Assembly: GCF_000003815.2 (NCBI RefSeq)
Contig: NC_049991.1
Coordinates: forward strand, 18,566,037 to 18,630,036
Direction: 5' to 3'
Length of the DNA: 64,000 nucleotides
Source of the DNA: Branchiostoma floridae
Lineage: Eukaryota > Chordata > Leptocardii > Amphioxiformes > Branchiostomatidae
Shown here: piece by piece, positions 11,401-23,819 of the stretch
Position numbering within the stretch: the stretch's first letter is position 1
Layout of the letters: each line of letters opens with the position of its first letter
Translations under genes and position numbers: made by a program
The notes under the pieces: model-generated
What the model was told of the DNA's origin: nothing
The model's input: the letters and a program-made list of their open reading frames with translations, nothing else
Databases searched by the model: none

Positions 11401-14400
11401 TACGAACACTCGACTTAATTGTTCAGATGCCGGTCGTGTTATGGCAAAAAGAGAACCTACCGAATGTGTACTAGTAGTTTGGATGGGTGGAGACAATTTC
11501 ACCGCGTCGATCAATTTGAGTGACACATCCTGCACGAAACATTTTCTTTATCCTTGGTTGATTATTGGTGTTGTTAGCAGCTTATAATACAGAGTGATGG
11601 AAATCATTCTATAATGTCTTGAATATACGCATGTCTTTTGAATGAACTCCGTACGATGCGTTCTATCTCCAACATGTTCATGTCGGGGGAGACACGATCG
11701 GAGAATTCGGAAAGGACTTAAAACATTCATGATCCATTTGTTTTCAAACATGTCTCAATTTTCAAATTTGTATCAATTTACTTATGAATTTCTATCAAAT
11801 CATCAACGTACCGTGTTGCCGACGAGTGATGAACACCATTGTATAATGTATTAAGTATTTGCATCGGCAACGTTCTCCATGGCATGCAAATCAATGTCTA
11901 TCTGGCTGATTTGAATGAAGTACGATGTGTTCTATTTCCAACTTGCTCCTGTCGGTGGAGACACGATCAGAGAATTTGGAAAGGACTTTACATTCATGAT
12001 CCATTTGCTTTCCAATATGTCTCATTTCAAATGTATCAGTTTACTTGTAAATTTCTATATATTAAATTATCAACGTACCGTGTTTCCGACGAAATAGAAG
12101 TAGTTGCTGACGAATTATGACCATGGTATACACTTACCTTTGATGCTTCAAAAGTAACGACACTAGTATGTCGTGACGTACTGTACATGTACTAGTATAT
12201 GCACAGGTGTTGTTAATAAAAAAACAGCCTAGAACAGTTTTTAGACGTGTCAGAAATACATGTACATGTAATACGTACTAGAAGTAATATTAATTTATGC
12301 AAAGAGCCAGCGCCAACACAAATAACTTTTAATAAACAAGAAATGAAAACAAATTATTTTTAAAAAATGTCATTTTGAACCAAAGAGCTTTTCTTGAACA
12401 CAAACTCAACACAAATCTACCCAAGGCAATTTTCCCATTGTTGTTTCCAAGTAAAGCTGTTCTATTGTTATACTGACAAGCAGCTTTCATGGATGGTTGT
12501 TTTTTCTTTGGGCGCTTATCTTTATACTAGTAATTTACCGTATCTTGTTTATTCCGTACTTCGTATATTTTGAAATGGATCCAATGTAATAGTTAGTACG
12601 GAAAACAATGTGAAAGGAATATTATTATAAAGTTCCTACCACCAAATTAAATGAAGGGGTAACAAGGTCCAAATTTTAAAGAAAAACAGTTTGAATCTCC
12701 TTATTCGAAGGTGGAAAACGGAAAGAATCAACCATTAATTTGCAAGAAAAGACTTTTCGTTTTTCTTCTTGTTCCTCAAATGTCATTTATTGTAGGGTAA
12801 GTCAAGACGCAACTTGTGTTAGTAAAACCAAGCTCCTTGGTAAAACCGTTGTTCTGAACACAGTTAATAGAAGGTAAGTTTCAATCTTCATGCAAACCAG
12901 AACAGAAATTTTTCGTCAGAACAAGAAGTTGAAAGAGATCAACATACAAGTTAAACGGCGTGAGAAACTCTTCCTCTGACCAAGGAGGTTGTTTTTTTAA
13001 CCTCCTTGCTCCGACTTGTTCCGACAGTTCACACCGACCTACTTACATATAACAAAAGGTAAGTTGATAGGTGATAATGATGAATGAATGAAGACGTCTA
13101 TAGTGTAGTGTATTTCACGACCCGACGGTCAGACTGTACTGTCGGCTTTAACAACCGTTAGCGCTGATGTGTTGCAGGACATTTTGGACATTCAAGTCAC
13201 AGCGAGTTGTGAACAATAGAGTGTGCACCAGAGTCCTGGACGTGACATTCTAGACACAGATGTGTATTACAATCTTTGGCTTTTGTCTGTTTCGTGGCAA
13301 AATACAAGAAACCAACATTTACCCCCCCCCCTCCCGAGTTTGCCATAAAAAAACACCGTCCACGTTGTCACCAGTTAGCGAGATTGATTTGCTGATTAGA
13401 CATTAGTTCGTCAATCCGAACACCAGATGTTGTTTTGTTGTATAAAGGGCTAATTTTACAGGGACAGTGGTATTGGGATTTGACATTTCTAGTAAAAAAA
13501 ACTTTCGAATTTTCGAATAGCAGTATTTGAATTTATTTGGAAGTATTTGGCAATAATATTATACACAGGCTTCAGGCATTGGTGTTCTTGTTCTTGTGAA
13601 GGAGCGATATTACAATCTATATACTATAAAAGTCTATTCAATATTGTTACTGTATATAATTTATTGTATAAACTACTCTATATACAAAATGCGTCTTACT
13701 TAGTTGAAACCAGAAGGTTAGGATAAACGAAAGTAGTGTTAGGATTAACAAAATATCGTCAACAGAACTGAACGACACACACACACACATATATAGAACT
13801 GAACGACACACACAGATACATGCACACACTTCAGAACAACACAACTGCTGGCAGACTGTTCTTCCTTCGACCAAGGAGGCTATACTTGTAATTAACCTCC
13901 TGCTCCGACACTTCAAACCACTGAGCTTCGATATATTGTACCTGCGTATTGGAGAGAAAACAAACAGAAACTCATTATCCATCTCAAAGGTAGTTGACAA
14001 CATCTTAAAAACGGTAGGGTTTTACATGTAGGTTGAAATGAAATAACACTATATATAGCTGAGCGTAGATTTAATTTGTCAGAGGAATCTAGCCGTTTGA
14101 TCAAACCACACTTCCCAGACTTTTCCTTCTTTTAACCATTGTTTTAATAAAACTTCGTAGTCCATTTCAATCGCCGAACCAAAAACGTTATATCCAGTAA
14201 GAATTACCTTGTAACATGTGTTTATCGCTGAATTCGTCTGCGATTGCTGAATGAGATTAGATACAAGCCCCACATATTCTGTTAGTGTTATTTCGTGCAC
14301 CGTAACCGTGAGAAGTCTGCTACATTCAAGTTTTCCCGCACAGCCCGCGGAAGCCTTTGGTCATGCCGCCTCGGGCTCGCGACAAAGCGGTGGCGCCATG

Positions 14401-17400
14401 GTGTCTGGGAAGGACCATTCTCGCATGTTGTGGAAAAATTATTTGTAGTTTGAAAATATCTGGATAAACTAACACTGACATATATAGCCACAAACCGTGA
14501 CTTTCCTTGTCAAGTTTCGCAAACAACAGTTGATCTACTGAGTTTAACGGGATAAAGTCAATTATGAGATGCTTTATCAGAAATTGTGTTTCATTACTCT
14601 TTCCGACTTTGAGTCGTCTTGTCGGAGTTGTAACAATCGCACATATCAAAGCCATCTGTAATAAAATTCATTATTTACATGGCGTCACCTTTGTTTACAG
14701 AAGTGAACCACACTGGGCACTACGAGTCCGGTAGAATTTTCCTTTATGATATAAGACGTTTTACACACGATTAGATGCTACAAAATCTGTGACTACTGTC
14801 AATGTACCACTAAAATCGAGTACCGGTAAGCTACTGGCCATGGCACTTGAATTAACGGAAAGAAAATGTGCAAACTGCGATAATTCTACATAAAACAAAA
14901 TGGCGGCGATCTTTGTTTATAGTTTCACGCAATGATAACATTTACCGACGTGCCTATGTTCTCCGCCATGGCTTGGATACTTGTTCACTTGGTCAAATAC
15001 GCCTTGCAGCCATTTGGTATGCAGAAGCTTGAGTAGAGTCAGTTTCAAGTAAAGTCCAAACGGAGAGGACAAACTACAATGTTTCGCCGCCACCCAAGAG
15101 TACAAACAAATCATTACGGGAAATGGCGTCGGATTCGAGTTACGAGTTTGGCAATTCAAGTAGCAATGATAATTGTGTGATAGCCCAGTACGATAGCCAT
15201 TTTGCCCCGGGGAAGAATGATTGTCAGCGGAATTTAGCCGTCCGATCAGACCACACTTCCCTACGCTTTTTCTAGCTAACAAACCACACTTCCCCACGTT
15301 TTCCTTCTTTTAACAAACCTTCGAATTCGTAGTCCATTTCAATCGCCGGACCAAAAACGCTGTATCCAGAAAGAATTAGCTTGTAACATGTGCGTTGAGC
15401 GCTGAATTCGTCTCCGATTGTTGAGTGAGATCAGATATAAGCCCCACATATTTTGATTTCGTGCACCGTAAGCGTGAGAATTTCTAGTTGAACAAGTTCG
15501 CTGCATTCAAGTTTTCCCGCGCAGCCCGCGGCAGCCTTTGATCATGCCTCGGGCTCGTGACAAAGAGAGATCATCAATCAATTTTGACAAGGCGATGGCG
15601 TCATAGTGTCTGGGGAGAAACGACTTCGTGTGATGTCAAAAAATAATGTGTACTTTAAATTTTTTATTCATTTATTTATTAAACTTCACAGATCAGGTAC
15701 AATCTGAGGGGAACCGGCAACAGAAATCTATCCTGGGATAAACTAACACTGATATATATATTGCCACAAAAGCGTGACTGAGCTGTGGTTACTTCAGGCT
15801 CGTTACTTAGGTTGAAAAATTCACACAATTAGTATAAAAGCTATCTATTTGTAAAAAAATTCATTATTTACACAGCGTCAACTTTGTTTACAGAAGTAAA
15901 ACACACTAGGCACTACGGAGAATGAGAGTCCTTACAAGCGCTAGCCGTATTAAACAAGATTACATGCTACAAAATCTTGGACTACAATGTCAATCCCGAG
16001 CCGGCTCCCCGGGCCCGGCCCCGTGCAGACACTTGTAAAATTGAAGAAGTACACGGGCGGGAAAATGTAGCCGTGTTGCCCGGGCCGGCTCCCCGGGCCC
16101 GGCTCCGTGCAGACACTTGTAAAATTGAAGAAGCACACGGGCGGGAAAATGTAGCCGTGTTGCCCGGGCCGGCTCCCCGGGCCCGGCTCCGTGCAGACAC
16201 TTGTAAAATTGAAGAAGCACACGGGCGGGAAAATGTAGCCGTGTTGCCCGGGCCGGCTCCCCGGGCCCGGCTCCGTGCAGACACTTGTAAAATTGAAGAA
16301 GCACACGGGCGGGAAAATGTAGCCGTGTTGCCCGGGCCGGCTCCCCGGGCCCGGCTCCGTGCAGACACTTGTAAAATTGAAGAAGCACAGGGGCGGGAAA
16401 ATGTAGCCGTGTTGCCCGGGCCGGCTCCCCGGGCCCGGCTCCGTGCAGACACTTGTAAAATTGAAGAAGCACACGGGCGGGAAAATGTAGCCGTGTTGCC
16501 CGGGCCGGCTCCCCGGGCCCGGCTCCGTGCAGACACTTGTAAAATTGAAGAAGCACAGGGGCGGGAAAATGTAGCCGTGTTGCCCGGGCCGGCTCCCCGG
16601 GCCCGGCTCCGTGCAGACACTTGTAAAATTGAAGAAGCACACGGGCGGGAAAATATAGCCGTGTTGCCCGGGCCGGCTCCCCGGGCCCGGCTCCGTGCAG
16701 ACACTGTTAAAATTGAAGAAGCACACGGGCGGGAAAATATAGCCGTGTTGCCCGGGCCGGCTCCCCGGGCCCGGCTCCGTGCAGACACTGTTAAAATTGA
16801 AGAAGCACACGGGCGGGAAAATATAGCCGTGTTGCCCGGGCCGGCTCCCCGGGCCCGGCTCCGTGCAGACACTGCCACTGGTAAAATTGAGGAAGCACAC
16901 GTAATGGGCCTGCTTTGAGTGCCGAGTCTGGCGGGCGGGAAAATATAGCCGTGTTGCCCGGGCCCTGCTCCCCGGACCCGGCTCCGTGCATACACCGGTC
17001 GAATTTGAAGAAGCACACGGGCGGGAAAATATATCCATGTTGCCCGGCACACGTAATGGGCCTGGTTTGAGTGCCGAGTCTGGCGGGCGGGAAAATATAG
17101 CCGTGTTGCCCGGCCCCGGCTCCCCGTGCAGACAACGGTTAAATTGAAGAAGCACACGTGTTGCACGTCACCCAGGGCGAGAAAATATAGGCGTGCGGAC
17201 ATCGCTAAAATTGAAGAAGTGCACGTAATTGGCCTTTACCTGGGGCGAGCGTGCAAAGATAGCGGCACGCGAGCAATGGCACGTTTCGTGTTGATCCTCG
17301 TGTGAAGAGAAACCTCACGTCGTGTTATTCCTCATATCACTGTCCCCCTATATACCTGCTGAGAAAATGTCTTTGTAACAACGCTTACCACAAATCAACC

Positions 17401-19215
17401 ATAAATATTATACAATATGACAAGTACCTCCAATAGATAGATGATAAATGACAATGATAACTAACAGTAACTACAAAAGCTTGTTGTGAGCTGAATATAA
17501 GACAGCTACAGTGTTGTACTGTACCCCTCCCCACAGGTCCTGTATCCATTTGAGGCTAGAACCACAGATGAGCTGTCCCTGACAGCTGGTACTACAGTCA
17601 GCCTGCTGCACAGGGTCAACCAGGACTGGATAGAGGTATGTACAGCTTTAGATTTCTTATTAATATTAGCACAGTGTTGTAATCGACTGAATTTGGAATG
17701 ATACTGTGAAGCTTAAAAAATCTCCCTAACATCAAACCTGCAAATGGTGGACCAAGGCTTAATGTCCTGTCCAAAGGACTGCAACTCTTTCCAGTACCGT
17801 GCATTTCGAATGAGCAACAAAAGCCTGGTCAGGAATCAAATTCACAGCTTCTTGGTCTAGAGGATGGGCCGCTAACCACTGAACTACACCTAAAGATGTA
17901 TAATTATGCTGGTTGTTCTCTCTGTAGGGCAGGTACAACATGAAGACTGGGCTGTTCCCTGCAGCGTATGTGGAGATTGTGGAGGATCTGGATGAAGACC
18001 AGGAGGAAGGAGAGGTGAGAACAGCTGATTAAAGATCAACAGAATATGTCACTAAGGTCCCCTTTCTAGTAGACGCTGATCTCTAGGGGACAAAAACTGG
18101 ATTTATTATTGGAATGTATGTGATGCAAAAGATAAGAGGTTGTTTGCAAAAAAAATCTTTAGATTGTTACAAACAATCTGGAGATTGTTTAGAAAAATCT
18201 CAAGATTGTTAAATATTTTCCAGGATGAGTGGGATGACCCTGAGCCAGTAGCTGTGATCTGCTGTCACTACTCCGGCGGAGTCAGGTTAGAGTCATTGTA
18301 CCTGTGATTTCTCTTAGTGATATCTTTTTGTAAACAGGTTCCTTCACATTGTTAGCTTTCACTTCAATCTAGAATGGAATATATTACTCTAAGTGCATGT
18401 AAATGTCCATTAGATTTGCAACTTTTCAGAACTGGTGATACTATTTAGTGTTTTTGTATGTAAAATGGTGAGAAAAATTGATTGGGTGTCTCTTTTTATC
18501 AAATTCCTTGTTAAATCTTAATATGCCTTTGGAAAGAAACCAACTTGAAGGCACTATACCATTGTTTTTGCAGGGACATCGAGGTACATCCAACCTTTGT
18601 GGAGAAACCAGTATTTATGGAGCTGCTAACTCTAGTCAGGTGAGTTGTTTTGGTTTTGACTGACTTCAAGAAACATTTGTTGTAAGTAGACAGTACATGA
18701 TTAATCAGTTATAGTAAATCTTGACATTTGTGAAGCCAAGAGTGACATGTGATAAAAGATAAAAGAAAAATTATATGATATTATGCACAAAGTGCATTAT
18801 GATTATACTCTTCCAAATACACATTACCAAGATCAAAATCTCTTTTGTTGCATCAGAAAAGAAGTCACCTAAAGCTGAAAAGCTAAGATATTTGTTCCTC
18901 AGGTGGGTAAACGTTATGTTTAACATTTATTTTTACCTTCATACCTCCAGACAATCCTTGCAGCGGCAGGATCTGGTTCTGAACTACCTGGATCGGGAGG
19001 GAGATCTGATCCGAATCAAGGACCAGGACGACGTGGATCTGATGATCGACCGGTCGGAGAAGAAGACGTTACCACGGCAACTGAGCCGGCAGCTGAGCAG
19101 CAGCCAGTACGCTCCGTGGGAGGTCCACGCGACCTTGGAGAAGGACTATTCTGTTTATCATGTCAAGGACACGACTCCAAGGAGGTCGTACCTTCTCGCA
19201 ACCCAAAATCAATGA
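5500..19215 (+). CDS. NCF4: p40phox / neutrophil cytosol factor 4 (PX-SH3-PB1)
   Basis: Cytosolic regulatory subunit of the phagocyte NADPH oxidase: the PX domain binds PI3P on phagosomes and the PB1 domain pairs with p67phox. Exons: 5500-5525, 6030-6114, 6304-6460, 6963-7039, 8387-8568, 8894-8981, 17537-17635, 17928-18014, 18224-18285, 18574-18639 and 18951-19215 (the last two carry most of PB1). All junctions are GT-AG and phases match, giving 1194 nt and 397 aa (human about 339). PX spans about 14-125, with RRYSQF at 55-60, K91 and R105/R106. A proline-rich linker (VPRRPSKPP) lies at about 185-200. SH3 spans about 206-260 (ALYDF-like VLYPFEA; DWIEG; GLFPAAYVEI). PB1 spans about 278-385 with the acidic motif DREGDLIRIKDQDD and a PWEVH core. 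The start follows from the only phase-compatible upstream exon, MPRPIRSRS. The serine at position 58, where human p40phox has Arg60, is unusual. Exon 4 ends at a transposon insertion (see findings). Confidence 0.9.
7041..7434. mobile_element. hAT-like MITE at the exon 4 splice donor
   Basis: The ends are perfect 18-bp inverted repeats: TAGGGCTGTGTACCTAAA (7041-7058) and its reverse complement (7417-7434). Flanks are an exact 8-bp duplication, CATGCAGG, at 7033-7040 and 7435-7442. An 8-bp target duplication and TAGGG ends fit the hAT superfamily. The interior has several copies of a palindromic GGTACAGGTCCGGACCT-like motif and no reading frame. Confidence 0.85.
7709..7905 (+). mobile_element. 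LINE 3' fragment (end of reverse transcriptase ORF)
   Basis: Translation from 7709 gives TPKGTRPRGRPKTTLRRTVL, then a short stretch to AVAAQDRNLWRKYA and a stop at 7850. GRPKTTLRRxVLDD...AxDRxxWR is the usual C-terminal pattern of non-LTR retrotransposon polyproteins. A short TAAGG tandem tail at about 7888-7902 marks the 3' end. It lies in the p40phox intron, sense to the gene. Confidence 0.65.
9176..9372. repeat. Foldback repeat; a further arm at 17225-17324
   Basis: The block containing CACGAAACGTGCCATTTCTC and CGCTATCTTTGCACG (about 9190-9262) reappears inverted at 9290-9372, making an imperfect hairpin. A third copy lies at 17225-17324 (CAATGGCACGTTTCGTG, CTCACGTCGTGTTATTCCTC), inverted relative to the first. 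The sequence is CG-rich. The open frames here on both strands are shadows of the repeat. Confidence 0.6.
9380..14080. other. Intronic stretch of p40phox without recognised genes
   Basis: No exon with coding similarity is seen. It holds a CG-rich part to about 9790, a 275-bp-period direct duplication (11636-11826 and 11911-12097, sharing ATTCATGATCCATTTG), a hairpin AAGGAGGTT...AACCTCCTT at 12981-13009 and 13873-13905, and a short CA microsatellite near 13771-13815. Confidence 0.6.
14085..15995. repeat. Direct segmental duplication, two copies about 1.15 kb apart
   Basis: 14085-14800 and 15235-15995 share long collinear blocks: CCACACTTCCC...CCTTCTTTTAAC, GTAGTCCATTTCAATCGCCG, CAAGTTTTCCCGC, GATAAACTAACACTGA, and TTTGTTTACAGAAGTGAA against TTTGTTTACAGAAGTAAA. 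The second copy contains extra sequence and abuts the 84-bp array. No protein family is recognised. Confidence 0.75.
16000..17215. repeat. 84-bp GC-rich minisatellite
   Basis: About ten near-identical 84-bp units run from 16000 to 16870, then degenerate units to about 17215. Each contains CCCGGGCCGGCTCCCCGGGC, GTGCAGACACTTGTAAAATT and GCGGGAAAATGTAGCC. Because 84 is divisible by 3, every frame that is open in one unit stays open. This produces 216-406 codon open frames on both strands that are not evidence of a gene. The array lies in a p40phox intron. Confidence 0.9.
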
Positions 19216-19255
19216 TTGATCTTCTCCAAAGATGTAATCATTTTTGCCTCTTTTG

Positions 19256-19367
19256 CAGACCTTCTAAGTAAGGCATTTATTTTGGGGAGCATTGTATTTG
19301 CAAGATTCAACCTGAACATTCGTTTAAAATTACCCAAAATAAATGCAGGCCGCACCTAGAAGGTCTG
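19256..19367. mobile_element. Foldback element in the p40phox 3' UTR
   Basis: CAGACCTTCTAAGTAAGGCA running to TTTGGGG (19256-19287) pairs with an inverted copy at 19332-19367. The right arm carries AATAAA at 19338-19343, the first poly(A) signal after the p40phox stop codon at 19213-19215. Confidence 0.6.
19338..19343 (+). terminator. Candidate poly(A) signal of p40phox
   Basis: AATAAA lies about 123 bp after the p40phox stop codon, inside the foldback element above. Confidence 0.45.
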
Positions 19368-19534
19368 TGAAGGAGGCTAACTTCTCATATCATATGGGCT
19401 ACAGTAAGTTAACTCTAACTGTATTTATTCCTGAAATAAAATTGGTAAGTAGTCCCTTGAGATGTCACAGATTCATTTTATAGGTAGCCATCACAGTTCC
19501 AGACACAGTGGAACATTTTAGTAACATTAGATAG

Positions 19535-19892
19535 ATTGACTGTCACAGTGATCTTCTATGACAAGGTCATATAGTGACTGTGACCTTCTATGACAAGGTT
19601 ATATAGTAACTGTGACCTGAAGCCTCTATGACAAGGTCATATGGTGACTGTGAACTTCTATGACAAGGTCATATAGTGACTGTGAACTTCTACAACAAGG
19701 TCATATAGTGACTGTGACCTTCTATGACAAGGTCATATGATGACTGTGACCTTCTATGACAAGGTCATATGATAACTGTGGCCTTCTATGACAAGGTCAT
19801 ACAGTGACTGTGACCTTCTATGACAAGGTCATACTGTAACAGTGACTGTGACCTTCTATGACAAGGTGACTGTGACCTTTGACAAGGTCATA
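19535..19892. repeat. Minisatellite of about 32 bp with AGGTCA half-sites
   Basis: About eleven units of TGTGACCTTCTATGACAAGG plus TCATATAGTGAC follow the p40phox gene. Most units contain TGACCT and AGGTCA facing away from each other with 9 bp between, the core half-site of many nuclear receptors. Confidence 0.85.
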
Positions 19893-22800
19893 CATAATCA
19901 ACAATTTGTGTACACGTACCTTCATATTTTCTGTGTTGATAAGTACCAAACCAAAGGCCAGTATCTCTTAATTACCATTATGCTTTTTTTAGTTCATACA
20001 TGTAGCAAACTGTGTTATTGTGGAGGTCCAAAAGAGCAAACGACAATCATGTCTTGAATGAAATCAAATTAATGTTATATTTTCCAGTCCATATAGCAAA
20101 TGCCAGTATCATCATTAAATTGGTTTGATTAGCTAGTAGGGATAGGAACTAACAGTTTCAGTCAAACAGATAGCATTTTATTTGTCCAGAATAGCAAATT
20201 GACACCAATATGATCTTAAAAACATTAGATAGATGTAAATAGAAGTATATTCTATGAGTCCAGTATAGCAAATACCATTACCAAAATGCAATATGTGAGG
20301 CTGTACTACTCGGACTAAACAAACAATTAAGAATAAGGAAAAGCGACTAATCTAAACTGTCAACCACTTCATAAAGAAAAGTGACTATACATATCATTAT
20401 ATCTTTTTATTCAAGCTGCATTGTGGCAATGATTGTGACTAACATGGAAGTTAATAGTAGGGAGCAACTGTCAAGAAATCCACAATAAACAATGTAAATG
20501 AATTCCATTTAATTTAAAGACTGACACATTAGGTAGTTTTATCAATCTGAAGTTGTGCAGTTGCCTTACAGGTGGTTACTGTTGTTCATTCATAGGACAT
20601 TTGTTGCAGTTTTCGCAACAACATTTAGCTCACTAACATGCACATGCTAGCTAATTTATGATGCCAACATTCTATTTATTAGACACCAGTGAAATGTGAC
20701 TGAGTTTTTCTCACTTATACATATCCCAACATCAATACATATCTAACGTTCTAAAGATGCATATCACTTTCTGTGTTTTTTTTACCATCATGTCAAATGT
20801 TTTATCATGTAACGTCAGGTATTTTCAGTTAGTTCCAGTATTGTGCATGGGTTAATAGTTTGCAGGCTGTACTGTATGTTGTAGGTCCGGTGTTATGATA
20901 ACTTCTCATTTATTTTGGATTTTTCTTTAGGTATTTTTAGTTTGAGACACAACCTTTCATTGCATGATTTGGAAATATTACCATTATTGTTAGTTGACTG
21001 TAAATGAATTGTCAGAAGATCTAAGGCTTAAGAGTATTTTCAATGCTCCCAACGCAACCAAAGGACCAATATGTGCATGTGCAAGATTATAAATTAGAGG
21101 AGTGTGATGCACCCTTCAAATAAAAGTATATACAAATGTATTATTAAGCAGTGTGAAATCTGCCTGATGTCTGTTTTTTGGTCAAGACTAGGCTTATTGA
21201 CAAGTTCACTAAGGAGCTGATAGTATCTTAGCCAGTATATTTGAAATTCTCTTGTAAGTGGAAATGTATCTCTTATTTTAAACCTTAAAACGCTAATGTG
21301 GCAAGCATGTTTCTTCAATTGCGAGCCATGCATGCTTTGAACAAACACCTGCAAGAAATTTGTTCTATCGAAAGCGAGTTTTTGTTCAACTTCCTTAACT
21401 TGTTAGATTTCATGACTTCCCGTTTACCTCTTAATATAGCAAAACTTTTCTCCTATTGCCAACCATGCAGGGAGCAAAAACGATAGAACGTTATTCCTTC
21501 AAACGTGAGTTTTTGTTTAGCTTCCTTAACATCTTGATATTAACATCTTGGTATTATATTCCTTAACAACTTGTTATTATCTTCGCCAGCGAAGATTATA
21601 AGATTGCTTACTTGGGTCTGTATGTAGGTCAACAGCATATAAGTCGAGAAATTGTGGATGGAACTTTTTGATTTTTTGTAGGTGTGTAGCGGTTGTCGAA
21701 AGGCATGCCTAGTTTGAAAATGGTTTACCTGGCGTTTTCCTACGGTACAGCAGCGACCTTTGTATTTTTTCGAGGTTTGTTTCGAGAAGCATAACTCAAA
21801 ATGCAGCTGGGCGATTTCTACGATATTTGGCAGGTGTGTAGCGGTTGTGTAAAGGATTGTCATGTGCGAGAATGGTTTAGCTAGCTTTTACCTATGGTGC
21901 TGTAGCTGGCTTTGTATGTAATTGCGTTTGTCTGTTAACACGATAACTCGAGATGTTCTACATGGATGCTAATGATATTTTGTTGATAGGTAGGGGACAC
22001 AGAAAGGAAGGTCAAGTTCGATAATGGGCCTCCTAGCGACTTGTTTTGGTACTGCAAGTGAGCGTCAAAGCTTGCGCCTAAATTTTCCAGAAGTGCCATG
22101 TTCATGATTTTTAAGTGATGGATAGCTGTTGGGACTAGGAGTAAATGGTGTAATTTTGGGCCCCCTGGCAGCTTGTTTGGAACTGCAGTGGGTCTTATAG
22201 TTTGTAACTTTTAAAAAGGATAACTGCAGAGGGGATTGATGGATATTCTTTGCTTTTGGTAGGTAGGTACTTAGGGTGATTATCAACATAATGAGATGCT
22301 AATTATGTAAATTGCGATCTACTTAATATAATTACTTTGGGATTCTTATCATGGAGAGAACCACATCCCTTACAAAAGTGGTGTGCAGTGCAACATGACA
22401 CTGGCACCATTGTCACCCTAGTCCAGCACTAATGTGTGGACCATTAATCTTCATTTATCATTCAAGCCCTTCAGACAGAAGCAGAAGCCTGATCTCCTTT
22501 CCCTGACAAGGGCCAGTCACACCAAATTAACCCCCTGCCCTCATCAGTCTCCGGGTCTTAGCACAGACAAATCAAAGGTGGAGCAGAACTAATCGTCATG
22601 CCATGGCAGGGTGTTACACCCCTGCCCGTTTGAGGCATAAGACATGGTCACGTAAAAAAAGATTAAAACATCGCGGTGGGCCAAATCAGGCTGTCAAAGG
22701 TGCCAACGTAATCCTCATGAGTTGTTCGATCGCATACAGTACGCTTAATGATTCAAATACTATTTCGGGATGAGATTTGAAGAGTCAAAGTTGGCCTTCA

Positions 22801-23810
22801 AACTGGCTCTTTTTGCCTGATTTTGGCCTCGATTTCACACTGCATGGGGGTTTCCGTGCAACCGATTACGACAATATCATATACTTCCGGGTTGTACGAG
22901 TGCGGTCATAGAACGCGGGTGGTATCGTATCTTGTCTCGGTTTGTGCTAGGTTGTAGAGGAGGATCTAAGTAAGGCTTATGAATATACTAATACTTGGAG
23001 ATTAGCAATTACTATGCCTGTCAATCAGCTATTTTGTCTTTGCGGGGCTATGAATGGGGGGATCTGAGTAGCCTGACGTGATAGCCAGGCCAGGTAGACT
23101 GTGTAAAATACCTCTGACTTAACTCGCGATTGCAAAACTTTACTTACTATTTTCATGAGATGGACACAAACATTCACCAAGGCGGGGCCGTAACAATCCT
23201 TACGTATGACCCTTAGGTAACCCTTAGATGACCTATTATCTAATATATAGGCCAGTCACTCAAAGTTTGTTTATTATTTCTTTTTTTACGAAAAGACTGC
23301 AATGTACATTTTGTAGAGTGAAATCTTACATAAAACTAAAGACCTAGCCTAACCTAGCCTAACTAAAGACCTTATATCCAGCTTTGCTATATTAACATCT
23401 CGTATTAAGCTGTATTTGGTGCTTATCCGGCCCATTATAGCCATAATTACATACATTAATCATTCAAAAACAACGACCTTCGATAAAGAATGTTTATTTG
23501 GCGAAGATGTGTGTTCGAGGAACTCTAGTCATGAACTTAAACTCGTTTGCTAGCTCGTACGTCTACCTAAAAAAAACCGCTAATGTGGCAAACACGTTTC
23601 TCCCATTGCGAAGCTCGCAGGGAGCAAACGCGATAGAAAGTTATTCCTTCAATCGTGAGTTTTTGTTTAGCTTCCTTAACTTGTTATCATGAACTTAAAC
23701 TCGTTTGCAAGCTCGTACGTCTACCTCAAAAAAACGCTAATGTGACAAACATGTTTCTCCCATTGCGAAGCTTGCAGGTAACAAACACCAGGGAAACAAT
23801 GGCTGCCATG
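19893..23810. other. Intergenic region with dispersed repeats, no gene seen
   Basis: The stretch is AT-rich and has no convincing coding exon. A repeat containing CCCATTGCGAAGCTCGCAGG and GTGAGTTTTTGTTTAGCTTC occurs at 21294-21560, 23500-23690 and partly at 23690-23790. From 21580 to 22290 an older repeat begins CTTCGCCAGCGAAGATTATA and carries two internal GGTGTGTAGCGGTTGT copies. Confidence 0.55.
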
Positions 23811-23819
23811 TGAACGGTT

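Noticed and set aside
15950-17202. Open frames of 216-406 codons on both strands
   Set aside because: All arise from an 84-bp repeat whose length is a multiple of three; no domain, no codon bias, both strands open at once.
16000-17215. CRISPR array
   Set aside because: Units are fully repeated with no variable spacers, in a eukaryotic intron.
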